Shown: in pieces, positions 10,986 through 23,500 of the stretch | Position numbering within the stretch: position 1 is the first letter of the stretch | Layout: every line of letters starts with the position of its first letter | NCBI RefSeq assembly: GCF_009727055.1 | Contig: NC_052357.1 | Location: 87,910,999-87,974,998, forward strand | DNA: 64,000 nt | From: Benincasa hispida | Taxonomy: Eukaryota; Streptophyta; Magnoliopsida; Cucurbitales; Cucurbitaceae | Reading direction: 5' to 3' | Translations under genes and position numbers: made by a program | Notes under the pieces: generated by a model | Seen by the model: only the letters and a program-made list of their open reading frames with translations | What the model was told of the DNA's origin: nothing | Databases searched by the model: none

Positions 10986-12356
10986 AGTTAGTTATTGTAT
11001 ATGTAATTATTATTTTGATTAAATTTAATTTAATTTAATTTAATTTTTATAACATATAGTTATTATATTATATCAAATGCAATATAACCTATAGTTTTAT
11101 TTTTCTCAATAATACATGGTATTTAATATGAGTTCAATTCAAATTAAAAAATAATTATATGAATCTCATCCATATAATTAGTATTTGAATCATATTTAAA
11201 TATTGAATTCCTCTCAAAATAAACTTTATACTATAATGTATCAATACATTATATTAATTATATCACATATAATTAATTCTCTCAAATAATTTGAACAATT
11301 CAAATTAATCGAAAATTAATTCTCAATAATCCTTGTTGAGCTACAGAGGAAACCTTATGGACCTGTAGATTGAAACTCCAATGGTACGTGGTAATTAATT
11401 AAACTCTTTAATTAAACTCAACATCTATTAATTGTCGATTACTCCACTAAAGACCAACAAATGCACTCTTCGCATTACAGATATATTTTTGCGTCCATTG
11501 GATATAACCAGGCAACAATGTGATGACCCTTCACAAATTGCTCGTAAGTACAGCTAGGCCAAAATTACCGTTTTGCCCCTATAGTTACATCTAATTCCTT
11601 AAGTACCACTGATCCCTCTAATGAACAATAAGTCATAGTTCAACTATGACCAAATCCCTCTCGGGCCAAGAGATGGTGTGGCGCATTGTTCAAGCCCTAG
11701 AATCGGCCCTTAAGGGAGCAATTTATCTACTTACCCTAACATCAGGGAACGAGTGAATTTTTTCTTCTGTAGTTATGTTCCCAACTTCCCAATTAGACGA
11801 ATCCTCAAAATGGTAGACATATTGAGTCGGCAATCTAGCCACTCTCACCCAAATCAAAGAACCACCTTCATAGGCAGGAGTTCACAATTCACTCAGGATT
11901 CAAGTCATGTCATCTATGGTCACCCTAATGAAATGTAAGTCTCTATTATTAACGATGTTATATAATGAGATTAGTCATTTCATGGTTTGGTCTTGTACAA
12001 ACTCTTTGTATAGTATACCCCCACCACATATCTCCATGTGATGATCAAGATCAGATCATTTGTAACACTTTATAACACTTGTAACATCTACAAAGCAGGT
12101 CGTATCCATAGTGTCACCAGGATAAGGTACCTAGCTTTATCCATTTACTACAGACCGTTTAGGTTATCATTTGAACATGATCCACCCGTATGTCTCTACA
12201 TACATGTTTAAATTACATAAAACAACCTAGTATCTTAGTTTATTGGATTGAGTGTATGCTCATAAAATAACAATTATTTTATTAATAACAATTTTTTTTA
12301 TATAGAGTTTACAAACTACGAGAATACAAGAGAGATTTAGGACACCAATCCGAACA
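10458..12356 (-). repeat. Copia 5' LTR, about 1.9 kb
   Basis: On the minus strand it starts TGTTCGGATTGGTGTCCTAA at 12356 and ends ...CATTCATTCA at 10458, directly before the primer site. The start matches TGTTGGGATTGATGTCCTAA at 57268, where a second copy of the family lies on the plus strand. Further matching blocks (CAATCCAATAAACTAAGAT, ATCATGTTCAA, ATACGACC) support the same family. It contains a (TA)n tract at 10952-10982. The 75-codon frame at 10629-10856 is LTR sequence, not a gene. Confidence 0.8.
10952..10982. repeat. (TA)n microsatellite
   Basis: About 15 TA units inside the copia LTR. Similar TA tracts occur at 14804-14829 and 17583-17611. Confidence 0.9.
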
Positions 12357-12426
12357 GACAACGCAACATGAATGTCCTAAATTAAAGGAGGATATATTAA
12401 AGGAGACAGAACAAAACATAATTCAC

Positions 12427-12660
12427 CGAAGTTTTTCTGCACTCATGATCTTGAAGAAAATGACCACTGTTACATAAGTCATCGAAGTTTTTCTACACTC
12501 ATGACCGAAGTTTTTCTACACTCATGATATCACTATACAAAAAAATTGTCCGAAAAATAACCTACCAGACTTATTTACCCACTACCTACCGCAATCTTTG
12601 AAAAACTGGTGCACAACATTGGAATACGGCGACTCAGAGATCTCAAGTAATGTTTCCATG
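12427..12660 (+). pseudogene. Copia polyprotein tail (end of RNase H), broken
   Basis: Plus-strand relics of the C-terminal end of a Ty1/copia pol. FCTHDLEENDHCYI is near 12437-12478, then partly duplicated copies of the CGAAGTTTTTCT motif (about 12428, 12484 and 12508). Next come DLFT near 12568 and, in a shifted frame, LPTAIFEKLVHNIGIRRLRD (about 12586-12645). Functional copia elements read a similar series (THDL...ADLFTK.LPT..FEKLV..IGMRRL) just before the 3' polypurine tract. The duplication and frame change mean it is a relic. The following GAAAGGGAGTAAA near 12660 could be the polypurine tract. Confidence 0.7.
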
Positions 12661-13410
12661 AAAGGGAGTAAATCCTTGTTTTAAGAGTATTAGATTATAT
12701 GAAATATGTACTTTTTTTCTTTCATTAGGATTTTTTTTCCAGTGGGTTTTTTCCTAGTAAGGTTCTACCAGACATATTTCATATATAATGGGCAGGGAAT
12801 ATTATAAATATGTTAAATTAGGTGTAATGTAGATGACCACTGTTAGTGTCCATTGGTCATATGTCACTTATCCAGTATCCCATGTGTTGTCCATGTGTCT
12901 CAAGATTACACACTATTAGTGTTCATGTAATCCACCTTCTACTTACCAAATTGTCTATAAATAGTGGCATTTGGTGAGTTTTGAAAGACACACATTGGAC
13001 AAAGTCCATGAAAATTTGAGAAAGTGGAGAATTTAGATAAATTTCTTATTTTATATTTTGTTAATTTATTTTATTTTGGGGAATTCTTATACATGGAAAA
13101 AATATGAAACTATTTACATATATAGCAAAAAACAATTTCGTAAATTTGGTAAGTTTTGCTATAATGTGTAAATAATTTAGTCAATTGTCTATATTTGAAA
13201 ATGTTCTTTTATTTTTTTATTTATATATTATATTATNAATTTGGTAAGTTTTGCTATAATGTGTAAATAATTTAGTCAATTGTCTATATTTGAAAATGTT
13301 CTTTTATTTTTTTATTTATATATTATATTATATTTATTTTATTATCATATTATATTTTCTTTATATTCATGTTTTTATTGTGTATTGTTGTATTCCTCAA
13401 ATTCGTAATA
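12661..13410 (+). repeat. Copia 3' untranslated region and LTR, family shared with 33275-33830
   Basis: Follows the pol tail. The LTR proper begins near 12802 (ATTATAAATAT) and ends near 13410. It carries a promoter-like CTATAAATAGTGGCATTTGGTG at about 12954 and GTTGTCCATGTGTCTCAA near 12886. The reverse complement of 33275-33830 matches all of these in order. A section near 13077-13340 with TTTGAAAATGTTC is extra relative to that copy and resembles the dispersed short repeat described elsewhere in this window. It also contains the 94-bp duplication around the N at 13237. Confidence 0.65.
13143..13331. repeat. Exact 94-bp direct duplication around a single N
   Basis: Positions 13143-13236 and 13238-13331 are identical, starting AATTTGGTAAGTTTTGC and ending TATTATATTAT, with one N (13237) between them. 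A perfect repeat joined by one N looks like two contig ends that overlap but were not merged. I treat it as an assembly artefact. Confidence 0.85.
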
Positions 13411-14249
13411 CTTTTACAAATTTTGTTCCACATGATTGTGTCTACGATACAAACTTTTTTTTAATCTTAAAAATAGAAAAAGAAAAAGAACAAGTATATA
13501 AAATATAAAAATTTAATAAGTAAACAAAAAAAAAGGTAGGTTTTGGGAGTTGCTTGGTTGGTGTTCCCACGTGCTAATAATGGCGGTGTCGTTCACATCG
13601 CTGCTTTCCCGTACCGTACTTTTGTATTATTGGGATTCCCAAATTAAAATTAAAATTAAATTAAACTAAGATATTAATTAATTGACATTTATTTCTTAGT
13701 GCCTAAAGGCTACAGTAGTGCCTATATATATATGCCTAATGGCTAATCTTAATTATATTTATAGATTATACAAATATATAATATATATTTATAAATATTC
13801 TTCTGCTTTCTAATCTTCAAATGCTCTGCACATGCTGCACAGCTAAATTAGAGTTGTTTTCTTTTTCTTTTTTGATTTTTTGGATAATAGCTATTCCCAA
13901 AATTGCTGCTGGCTTGGGATTATCAAAATCTAATTATTCCTCATTCTCTTCAAATAATATCAATTTGGTTAATGATTCTTTAAAAAAATAAAAATAAAGC
14001 ACTATTTTGATCTATAATTTTTAAGTTACTTTAATTTTAATCTATATATTTTAAAATATTGAATTTTAGTTCCCGTTTATTAAAAAAAAAAAAATTATCT
14101 TAACATCTACAGTTGGATTATTATTGATTTTTCAAATTTTATTTTTATAATTTATTAGCACTTTCGCTCTTAATTTTAAAAATATTTTCACATATTATAT
14201 TTTCTTACATGAAAGTTACTACGGTTATTTAGTCAATTTTTGATAAAAA
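13411..14249. other. Intergenic, no gene seen
   Basis: AT-rich DNA. A GC-richer patch at 13545-13620 contains CCCACGTGCT, but no open frame or homology was recognised. Confidence 0.5.
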
Positions 14250-14705
14250 TTAGGACAAATATCAATTTATACCCTAAACTTTAGATGTTGTATCAATTTA
14301 AACGTATTAAACTAATAATTATATTAATTTAAACTCTGAATTTTGGGGAATGTATTAATTTAAATCTCAAACTAATAATTGTATTAATTTAGACCCTTAA
14401 CTTTCATAATCGTATCAATTTAAACCTCCCATTATGTTTTATTTAGATACACTTATGAATGTTCAAAGTTTAAATTGATTAATTTATGAAAGTTTGAGGT
14501 TTAAATTGATACACTTATGAAAATTTAGGGTTTAAATTGATATAATCATTAGTTTTGGGTTTAAATTGATACGAATATCAAAGTTCATGGTTTAAATTGA
14601 TACAACCTCCAAAATTTAAGGTTTGAATAGATACAGTTCTTAATTTAGGTCTTAAATTGGTACAATCCCCAAAGTTTTAGGTTATAAATTGATATTTTAC
14701 CCCTA
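14250..14705. repeat. Fold-back element, copy 1
   Basis: The left half repeats TATCAATTTA.ACCC/TAAACTTT motifs. The right half carries the reverse complement (AAATTGATAC..., AAAGTTTTAGGT.TAAATTGATAT). The whole 450 bp could fold on itself. The same structure occurs at 18545-18975 and 20115-20520. No protein is encoded, so it is a non-autonomous fold-back or MITE-like family. Confidence 0.7.
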
Positions 14706-17579
14706 AAATTAACTATGAATGACTAAATTTAAAATTTATTAAAAATATAAATTAAAATTAAAATTAAACAAACATCAAATTACATGGATCAAAATATATT
14801 TCAAATATATATATATATATATATATATATCAATTAGACTTGGAATTATGCATATAGCTTTAGTTGCTAATTATATTGATCAAGTGGCCTTTGTAACAAA
14901 ACAATAGACCATATATTTTTATTAACTTAAAATTTGTTCATACGGTTAGAAGTTAGTCTCTATTAGTCTTCCTCTTATGTATATAAATTTTTTTTGGCGC
15001 AATAGTTACATTTGTAATTTTTTTACATAAAATTTATTGTTATTATTTAACCAATTTCGATAAAAAAAATTAATTTCAAACCAAGAATAAGGATTGATTT
15101 TAAGATATATTGGAAGTGTTGGACAAATTTTAACAATTAAAAATATAAAAACACTATAATGTAATGAGATATTTAACATGGATAATAATGGTATTCTGTT
15201 TTATTGTTGTTCTTTTGTTCTATCTGTAATACTTGTGTATAGAATCTACTTTAAAAACATCCTTAAAACACTTGCTAATTTTTTGGGTTGTTTGAAGAAC
15301 TATTTTCAAAACCTTTTTATTTCCAATTTTTACAAATATGTAATTTTAAAATAAATAAATCTTTTTTCCAACAAATATTATGTTATTTGTGATTATATAC
15401 TAAAAGCAAACAAAAAAAATTAACATTTTAATATGGTGTTTGTTCATAATATAAAATGAAGGGAATTAACTTCTTTATTTTTTCATTTTTCTTTTCTTTT
15501 CTATTCTCTCTCTTTTTTTTTTCTTTTTTTGAAAAAATGAGGAAAATTAACGTTTTACCACAGAAAAAAAGAAAGGAAAAAAGAAAAGGTAACTTTAGTC
15601 ATTAGAAAACCGTTGTCTAAACGCATATTTTTTAATTTTCATTTAAAAGCAATGAATATACACATTTGTAAAATAGAAAACTTATTCAAAATAGGTTTTA
15701 TTTATGAATCTTTTGTAAAACTTTTTGTATTGCTTAAGTAATATATTATAAAGGAAATTACAATATGGTACATTTTTTCATTCAAACGTTTAAAAAATTA
15801 AAAAAAGGCTTTTATTTATAGGTTGTATGTAGGTCAAATCTTTAGTTTTTTAAATTTAAATTTATAAAGAATATTTCTACATAAAATTTATTTCCTTTGT
15901 TATTTTTCCAAGAAAAGGGTATTTTTAAATATAAAAAAAATATTTAAAAATATTCACACAAATTCCAAAAGTACAAAGCACTTTTGGTGTAAATATTTTT
16001 AGAATTTTTTTTATTTATAAGAATTTTCCTTCTAAAATCAAGTAAGTAACTAAAATCAGTTTTAAAAAAATTATTTTAATTTATGAAGTTTGACCGATAA
16101 TTCATGTATTTTAAATATAAAAAATATAATTGGAGATCGGAGATAAACAAACATAAATTTTAGAAATATAAAACTAAAAATGAATGATCTTGTTTGATAA
16201 TCAATTGTTTTTTTTTAATTTTGAAAATTAAGTTTATAAACACTATTTATACTCTTAATTTATTTGTTATGTAATCTACTTTTTATTAGTATTTTAAAAA
16301 ACCAAACAAAGTTTTGAAAACTAATAAAATTAATCGTTACAAACTTGTTTTTATTTTTGAAATTTGCCTAAGAATTCACATGTTTATTTAGGAAAATGAA
16401 AACTACTATAGATAAATAATATGAAAACAAATCCAAATTTTAAAAATAAAATCCTAAAAATCAAATAGTTATCCAAAAAGTTGAAAATATTGTGAAACAA
16501 AGCCTTAATTTTTGTTTATTGTTGTTGCATCAACTTTCAGATTTTGACAGTCATTTTCTTTGCTTCAAATATAAGAAATGAATTTGAAACAAACAGTAAT
16601 AAAAAAGAGAAGAAAACAAAATATGTTCGGAAGATGACAAACATTTTACATATAATAACTTAATGAAGTTCTTATTTAGTTTATAGATAAATATTATTTT
16701 AACACACTCTTTTATTTTAAACAACCACATTTTTTTAATTATGAGTATGGATATATTTCTTAAACTTGCATCAAGATTTTAAATTGAATGGATATTATAT
16801 ATGTATGTTTTGTTCTAAATCATATGCATTGATTCCATCCTTGTTTGATACATTACTTAAATTTATCTTAATAATAACATTTCAACTTATTCCTTTTATT
16901 AGTTACTTTATCTCTAAATTGGTCAAGTTATTGAAGAAGCATTGAATAAATAAGATATTAATAATTCTTATATGGTTTAAATGTTTAAATTTTTATTCCA
17001 TATTTATAATATAATAGTTGAAAATTTAAACTATCAGATCTTTTGGTCACTAACATATATTATTGTCAATTGAACTATGTTCATTTTGGTGAGATAACTA
17101 TTACAACATTTTTATCTAAAGAATAATCCTACAATGTTTGATTTACAAGCTTTTTGAACATAGTTTAAAGAAGCAATTGGGAACAGGAAATTTGAAAATT
17201 GTTCATCGAAAATAAAAATAAACCTTAATTAATAGATTAAAAAATATCACTATCTCTTGGGCCCCTACTTCAAAGGAAGGAGAATCAAGATGTTTATTAA
17301 AAAGAGTAATCTCATTTCTCTTCGATACTTTCGTGAATCACATTCTCATCCTTTATTCGGTAGAGTTTCACATCTTTTTGTTAATTACTTTACAATATTA
17401 TTGTTTCTCTTTCGTATATTGTTATTAATAATTTTACTATTAGTTTTCTTCTACTAAAAATGTCGGCTTATCTATTCTTTTATTATCTCTAATCCTTTTG
17501 TAAAATTTATAGTTTCTATTTAATTTGTTAAATAGTTAATCATTAATTATTCTGTTAAAATAGAATATTTGTATTAGAT

Positions 17580-17614
<35 letters not shown>

Positions 17615-18544
17615 GTACGTTAATTAGCTTTCTTTTAACCAAAAAAAAAAAATCTTGTCTGAGTTGATGGAATTTTATTTTAATTAGTTATTGTTTTTAA
17701 TATTATATAATTTGTTAGAATGGATCACACAGTGCTATCAAATAAAATCATTATAGAATAGATTTCCATTTATTATTATTTGAATTTAAAAATTATACTA
17801 GCACATCGTAATGTAATTAACATATGAAAATATTATTATCTTAATTATAATATATTTAATTTCTATGTTGATTAACCATAGCACATAAGTAACATTAGTA
17901 GACTTTTGATTTGAATCTCACAACTCGTCTAGATAAGTAATAACAAAAAAGATAATCTTGACATTTAGATGGATTTTTGTTTTGATTTTTAGTAAATAAG
18001 TAGAGTTTAAAGAGAACATTATAATTGTTAATACGAGCATAATTGATGAACTAAATACTTTATTATTATTATTATTTTAAAAAAAATGTTCATTAAAAGG
18101 GAAAGCAAAGTAATAGAAACGCTCTCCTTCAAGGCCTTTTGTCACAAAGTTATGAACTAAAACATTGTGAAATTCATGAATCAATATTACCACGTTAAAT
18201 ATTAGGATTTAAATTATTATTTTTTTTGGAACTAATTTACCGTGACAAAAACCGCGTGGATCCAAAATAAAATAATATAGAAAAAGAAAAAAGTAATATT
18301 ATGGACAATCCTAAATTTATGGGAATTGATCCAAACGTGGAACATGGCATGCATTATGCATATGATGATGATATTCACCCCCCCATTTATTTCTTTTATT
18401 TTTAATAGTTTTTTTTTTTTCATCAGAAAGAGAATAAATCTTTATTTAAAAAAAAAAACAGTAGAAATAGTAAGTTTGAATTAACAAATAGGGATATGAC
18501 AATAAAGTTGGGGTGCGGGTTTGTTTTAATATATTAAAAATTAG
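14706..18544. other. Intergenic, AT-rich, no gene seen
   Basis: No supported open frame. It holds (TA)n tracts at 14804-14829 and 17583-17611 and a diverged copy (16190-16505) of the short GTTTGATAACCA...GAAAATTAAG repeat that is better preserved at 46778-47056. Long A and T runs are common. Confidence 0.5.
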
Positions 18545-18975
18545 AGAAAATATCAATTTACCTTCCTAAATTTTAGGAATGGTATAAATTTAGACCCTGA
18601 AATTATATAAAAACTTGTGTAACAATATCAATTTACAATTATTTTTTATTTGAGAAAATTTCGTGTGAAACTTAGAATTATATTAATTAAATCCCTAAAT
18701 TTTCATAGATAAATCAATTTAGACTTTTAGTAAGAATTTTCAAAAGTCTACATATGCTTGAGAATCAATACGTACGTGGGTGATTTTCAAAAGTAATTGA
18801 AATGAAAAGAAGAGTTTAACTAACTCACGATATTGATAAAATAAAATCAAGATGATAATCGTTTAAATTAATACATTTACAAAAGTTTAATGTTTAAATT
18901 GATACAACTATTAATTCATTATTTTAATTGATACAATTCTAAAGTTTAGGGATGTAAATTGATATTTTCCTTAAC
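18545..18975. repeat. Fold-back element, copy 2
   Basis: Left part has ATCAATTTACCTTCCTAAATTTTAG; right part has the complement (TTTAGGGATGTAAATTGATAT). Intervening ATTGATACAACT and ATACATTTACAAAAG motifs match copies at 14250 and 20115. Confidence 0.6.
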
Positions 18976-19282
18976 AATTAAAAATCTACTTAAAAAAAAA
19001 AAAAATCCTTTTCTTTACTTTTTTTCTCCCGATAATATGTGATGTGGGGATTAGGCATTTGGTATTAAATCTTAAAGGTGTGGATAGTATAAATATTATG
19101 CCAATTGAAGTTTATTGATTGTAGTAATAAAAAAATTAGTTAAGCAAGAAGTTTTGAATAATCATAATTAGTGTCCCCTAATTTTCTTAAAAGAAAAATA
19201 AATTTGGCATAAGAATGAGAATAATAATAATAATAAAAAAGAGCATTAATTTTGCCTTTTCCTTCACTCTTGAGATGATGAT

Positions 19283-19510
19283 TTGTACAAGGTACAAAGA
19301 AACCATAGAAAGAGAAAGAGAGGCTCCCATGTGAGTGTGATTTGGGGACAAAGCAAAGGAGGGGAAGGTGGGCTATTTGAAACAGTTCACATGGGAGGGA
19401 AAAGAGAGCAGGGCATTATTCTTACAAGCCCCCCTCTCTTTCTTTTTCACAGCTCACATCCCCCTTTTCTTCTCCATGGAAAATACTATTCAATAACATA
19501 TAGACTCTAT
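19283..19510 (+). other. GC-richer non-coding patch with a potential hairpin
   Basis: This stretch stands out from the AT-rich surroundings. CTCCCATGTGA at 19324-19334 and TCACATGGGAG about 50 bp later are perfect complements. An outer AAGAGAAAGAGAGG / CCTCTCTTTCTTTTTC pair (about 19310 and 19433) could extend the stem with a large bulge. A 76-codon frame crosses it but has no recognisable protein features. It could be part of a transcript or merely purine/pyrimidine-rich DNA; I do not recognise a known microRNA. Confidence 0.25.
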
Positions 19511-20114
19511 TAATATGTTTCATGGAGTTGATGACTTGGATTTTTTTATTCAACAATTACATCTACATCATTTAACACACATTTTTTACTATTAGATACC
19601 ACAAATGTTCAACAAAAATTATCACTTTTATCTTAGTTAAAGGTTTTACTTATCTACACCTCACTTCCAGTTGAATAAATTCGCCATCTAATCTAAGCAT
19701 AATTCAATTAGATTAACATAAATACTTTTAACCAAAATGTTAGATATTCAAATCCCGTGTGTTCAAATACTTGAAAAGGAATTTAAAAAATGTAATTGAT
19801 CTTGCATGCATATATTTAGGTTAAATTACGATTTTAGTCTCTCTATTTTAAAGTCTACGTTTGGTTCTTGAATTTTCAAAAGTGTCTAATGAGTTCCTAA
19901 ACTTTCAATTTTCTATCTAATAGGTTATAAAATTTAAAAATAGTTTAACACAAATTTTTAAATTTTTTAAATTTTATTTTCAAGATTTTTTTTAAATTTT
20001 GTATCTAATAGGATATTTGACCTATTTGTTATATATTTGTATTTTTTTTTTTTATAAAAAATGAAAGTTTAAATTAACACTTTCAATTTTGGATTGACCT
20101 ATAATATTTTTACG

Positions 20115-20520
20115 TGAAAATAGCAATTTATATCCCTGAACTTTAAGAGTTATATCAATTTAAATCTTGAACTAATTATTATATCCATTTAAACACTGAA
20201 CTTTGAGGGTCATATCAATTTAAACTCTAAAATAGTATAATTATATCAATTTAAACCCCAAGCTTTTATAAGTGTATCAATTTAAACCATGAACTTTCAT
20301 AATTGTAACAATTTAAACCCTCCATTATGTTTTATTTGGATATATAAATTGATACACTTATGAAAATTCTAAGTTTAGATTGATATAATTATTTGTTTGA
20401 AGTTTAAATTGATACAACTCCTAAAATTCAAGATTTAAATTGATACAATTGATGCAATAATTAAGTTAAAGTTTAAATTGTCACAATCCCAAAATTTAAG
20501 GGTATAAATATTTTTAAAGT
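20115..20520. repeat. Fold-back element, copy 3
   Basis: Left half has repeated TATCAATTTAAAC/TGAACTTTGAGG motifs; right half has the complementary AAATTGATACAACT and AAATTTAAGGGTATAAAT. Same architecture as 14250-14705 and 18545-18975. Confidence 0.6.
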
Positions 20521-21330
20521 TCAAGGACCAATTAGATACAAAATTGAAAGTTTAAATATATCTAATAGATGCTTTTTAAAGTTTTCATTTTGAGTTCAAC
20601 AACCTATATACAAAGTGGAGAGATCTAAACTATCTCTGATAGTTTAGATCTCTTAGGCCGGTTAAATTATATGCTTAGATTAATAACAATTTTCAAAATG
20701 AACATTTCTCAATTAACGTAGTTTATTTTAACAATCAAAAGGTACGTAATTCGAACAATCCCTCACCCCATATATTAAAGGATCCTTTAATTCATGAGGA
20801 ATGTACCAATATTATGATGCTAGCAGCTAGGCAACAGTATGATTTTTAATTGTTTTAGGGAGTACTTGAGAGTGATATTTGGCATATGGATTGATTGATA
20901 AACCAACAACATGGTTAATGGGAGATGTTCCTACCACAAGAATTTTGAGTTACCTACTCAAAACATTAATTATATATAATCATCCTTTCATTAATAATTC
21001 TTATTATTTTACTATTTATATCTCATGTATATCTTAATTATGACACTCATATCCATTTAATACTAGCCAGGAATTCATAGATTTGAACATTTTATTTAAT
21101 AATACATATGCAGCCTACAATAAGATTTTCTATTCCCATAAAAACCCAACATTATATGAAGAAATGCAAATTATGTAAATTTTTTATTTTAAACATAATT
21201 TAGTTTATGAAGGTTCATATTTACATTTGTTTGGATATTGAAACTATTTAGAAGTCCTATATTTATTTTCTAAATTTTGTATTAAAAAATATTTTAGTCC
21301 TTACTCTTTACTATTACTTTTTCTTTTTTC

Positions 21331-21361
<31 letters not shown>

Positions 21362-23320
21362 AATCTATTTAAAAACCAAATACCTAACTTTATTATGAAA
21401 ATAATTTACTAACTAAAATATCTCGCATTTCCATTCACTCAACCCATGTGTATAAAAAAGAAATTATTAGTTTTAATTTGAATTCTAGAAATGTCTCTAA
21501 GGTCAATTGTAATTGTAAAGGTGATGTTTTAACGACACTAATTTTCAAGATTGTAGTAAATTAGATTTAAATTGACTCATTAAAAAATTTACTGTAGATT
21601 AAAAATACTTGCTTAATTTTTTTTTAGTCAAAATCTTTATAAAATTACTAGGGTATAATCGGTTGAGTTTAGCTCAATTTGATTATTGGATAATGTCACA
21701 CCAATTAATCGATGATTTAATTTTATCATTTATGTACGTTGATTCATGATTCACTTAATCCCAAGTGTGAAGGTGGTTTCGGTCAAGTTAGAGGTAGGCA
21801 CAAATGAGTATATGCCACGTTAACTTCACATTGTATTGAGTTGTGGGAGTTATCAAGTGGATCGCTCAATCGACATTGCTATCCATTAATAAATAATGAA
21901 TGACTATAACGAACTGAAAAAGTTAATTAGTTGGTTTATTAGTTCGAAGAGATTCAACAACTCAAATCGAGCTAAACTGAATCAATTACACATCTAGTAT
22001 AGTTTATGAATATTTTGAGTTAAATTGATTAAAGTCATTCCACACATATGTTATTTATTATTAAGATTCAATTTTTATTGGTTAGATCTTTTTCTATTGA
22101 ATTTAACATCGCGAAACTTGAATCGACAACAACTTCAATTGGTTTAAATCTCTCTTTTATTTAAAGCTAACAAGTTAAAATAGAAAAGAGAAAAACATAA
22201 AATCAATGTCATATACAGATAAATCCATAATTTCATTATATCGTAAACATATAGAGAATAAAAAAAAAAAAAAAAAGTCATAAATGGGTATAACTAAATA
22301 TAATAAAAGGTACAAGATAAAAGGTTTACTTTACAACTTAAACATTAATTTTTTTTTCCCATTTTTATAATTTTCTAACAAAATATCTCACTCAACATCA
22401 ATATTTCAATCTTTTCACTAACATTTCTATGGAAGTGAGATCTAAACATTTTCATGGATAATAATAGTAATACACTAAACACTATATCTATATGGTCAGT
22501 TTGATAGGTAACTCAGATTGTGTTTTACAAATATGCATTTGGTTGACTATCCGAATTTTATTTTTGGATTATGTGATTTAAATAGTAAAATTCTAAAAAA
22601 CAACTTTTTTTAAAATCTTTTCAGTATATCCAGATTTTGAATTCAAAATTTTAAAAGGCAGAATTATATTAAATATGATAAAAACAATAACAAATATAGT
22701 ATTTCATGTTATCAATTCAATTACTTTTGTTAAATTAAAATATGCAATACATAATATTTATATATTATATGATAATATAAAATAATATAAGTATACAATT
22801 TTTTTTTTTCATAAAACAAGTTCATAAATTAATTAGTAATAGTTTATAATCAATCTAGTATTTAGTAAGTAACTAAAATTAATTTTATAGTTTATAAATA
22901 TATTTTTTAAAAAAATGTTTGTTCAATTAGAAATTAATTTCTTAATATGCTATCAACATATATCTAAAAATTAAAAAAAAAAAAAAAACATAAAATACAA
23001 GTTTGTTTTCTTTAAATTTCTTATTTTCAGATAGTTCGTATTTAATATATATATATATAGTAAAAATAAGGGGAGGGGATGTCAATGACAATGGGTCACA
23101 TCGGCACGTGGTGTCTGATATCTTTTGTATAAATATATACACACACATATATATATTTAATGTGGAATTTGAGATGTTAAAATTAAAGAAGAAGAAGAAG
23201 AATGGCCTTAGTATGCATCCCCCACAGCTGTTGCTAGCTGTCCCTAATCCCATCTCCCCATGTGACCCACTTTCCCCCCCTTCCCCCTATCAATTTCAAT
23301 TATAATCATCCCCCAACTCC
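20521..23320. other. Intergenic upstream of the bZIP gene
   Basis: No supported gene. It holds an A26 tract near 21331-21357 and other homopolymers. The last 300 bp are more complex and probably belong to the bZIP promoter. The overlapping frames at 22942-23305 on both strands are not supported by any motif. Confidence 0.5.
23105..23110. promoter_or_regulatory. G-box (CACGTG) upstream of the bZIP gene
   Basis: GGCACGTGG lies about 390 bp upstream of the bZIP start codon. ACGT-core G-boxes are bound by bZIP and bHLH factors. A role here is inferred from position only. Other CACGTG motifs lie just beyond the gene end (about 25756 and 25841). Confidence 0.4.
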
Positions 23321-23330
23321 AATAACATTT

Positions 23331-23358
23331 CTTCTTCTTCTTCTTCTTCTTCTTCTTG
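23331..23358. repeat. (CTT)n microsatellite in the bZIP 5' region
   Basis: Nine CTT units, followed by a (TTTA)n tract at about 23370-23395. Both lie in the probable 5' untranslated or promoter region, 140-170 bp before the start codon. Confidence 0.9.
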
Positions 23359-23500
23359 CCCTTTAAACATTATTTATTTATTTATTTATTTATTATTTTT
23401 TATGCTTCTTATCAGTTAGTTAAGTTTAGTTCCTAATAAATCCATTTTCCTCTATATTTGAAACACTTGTTTTCTTTCTCCTCTTTAATTATTACCAATT

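Noticed and set aside
13143..13331. Biological tandem duplication
   Set aside because: Copies are perfectly identical and separated by a single N, which fits an unmerged overlap better.
19300..19480. A known plant microRNA precursor
   Set aside because: The arms do not match any conserved plant microRNA I know and the stem needs a large bulge; retained only as a low-interest hairpin.
22942..23305. Overlapping frames of about 100 codons on both strands upstream of the bZIP gene
   Set aside because: Low-complexity runs (poly-Phe, poly-Lys) from homopolymers and TA repeats; no conserved motif.
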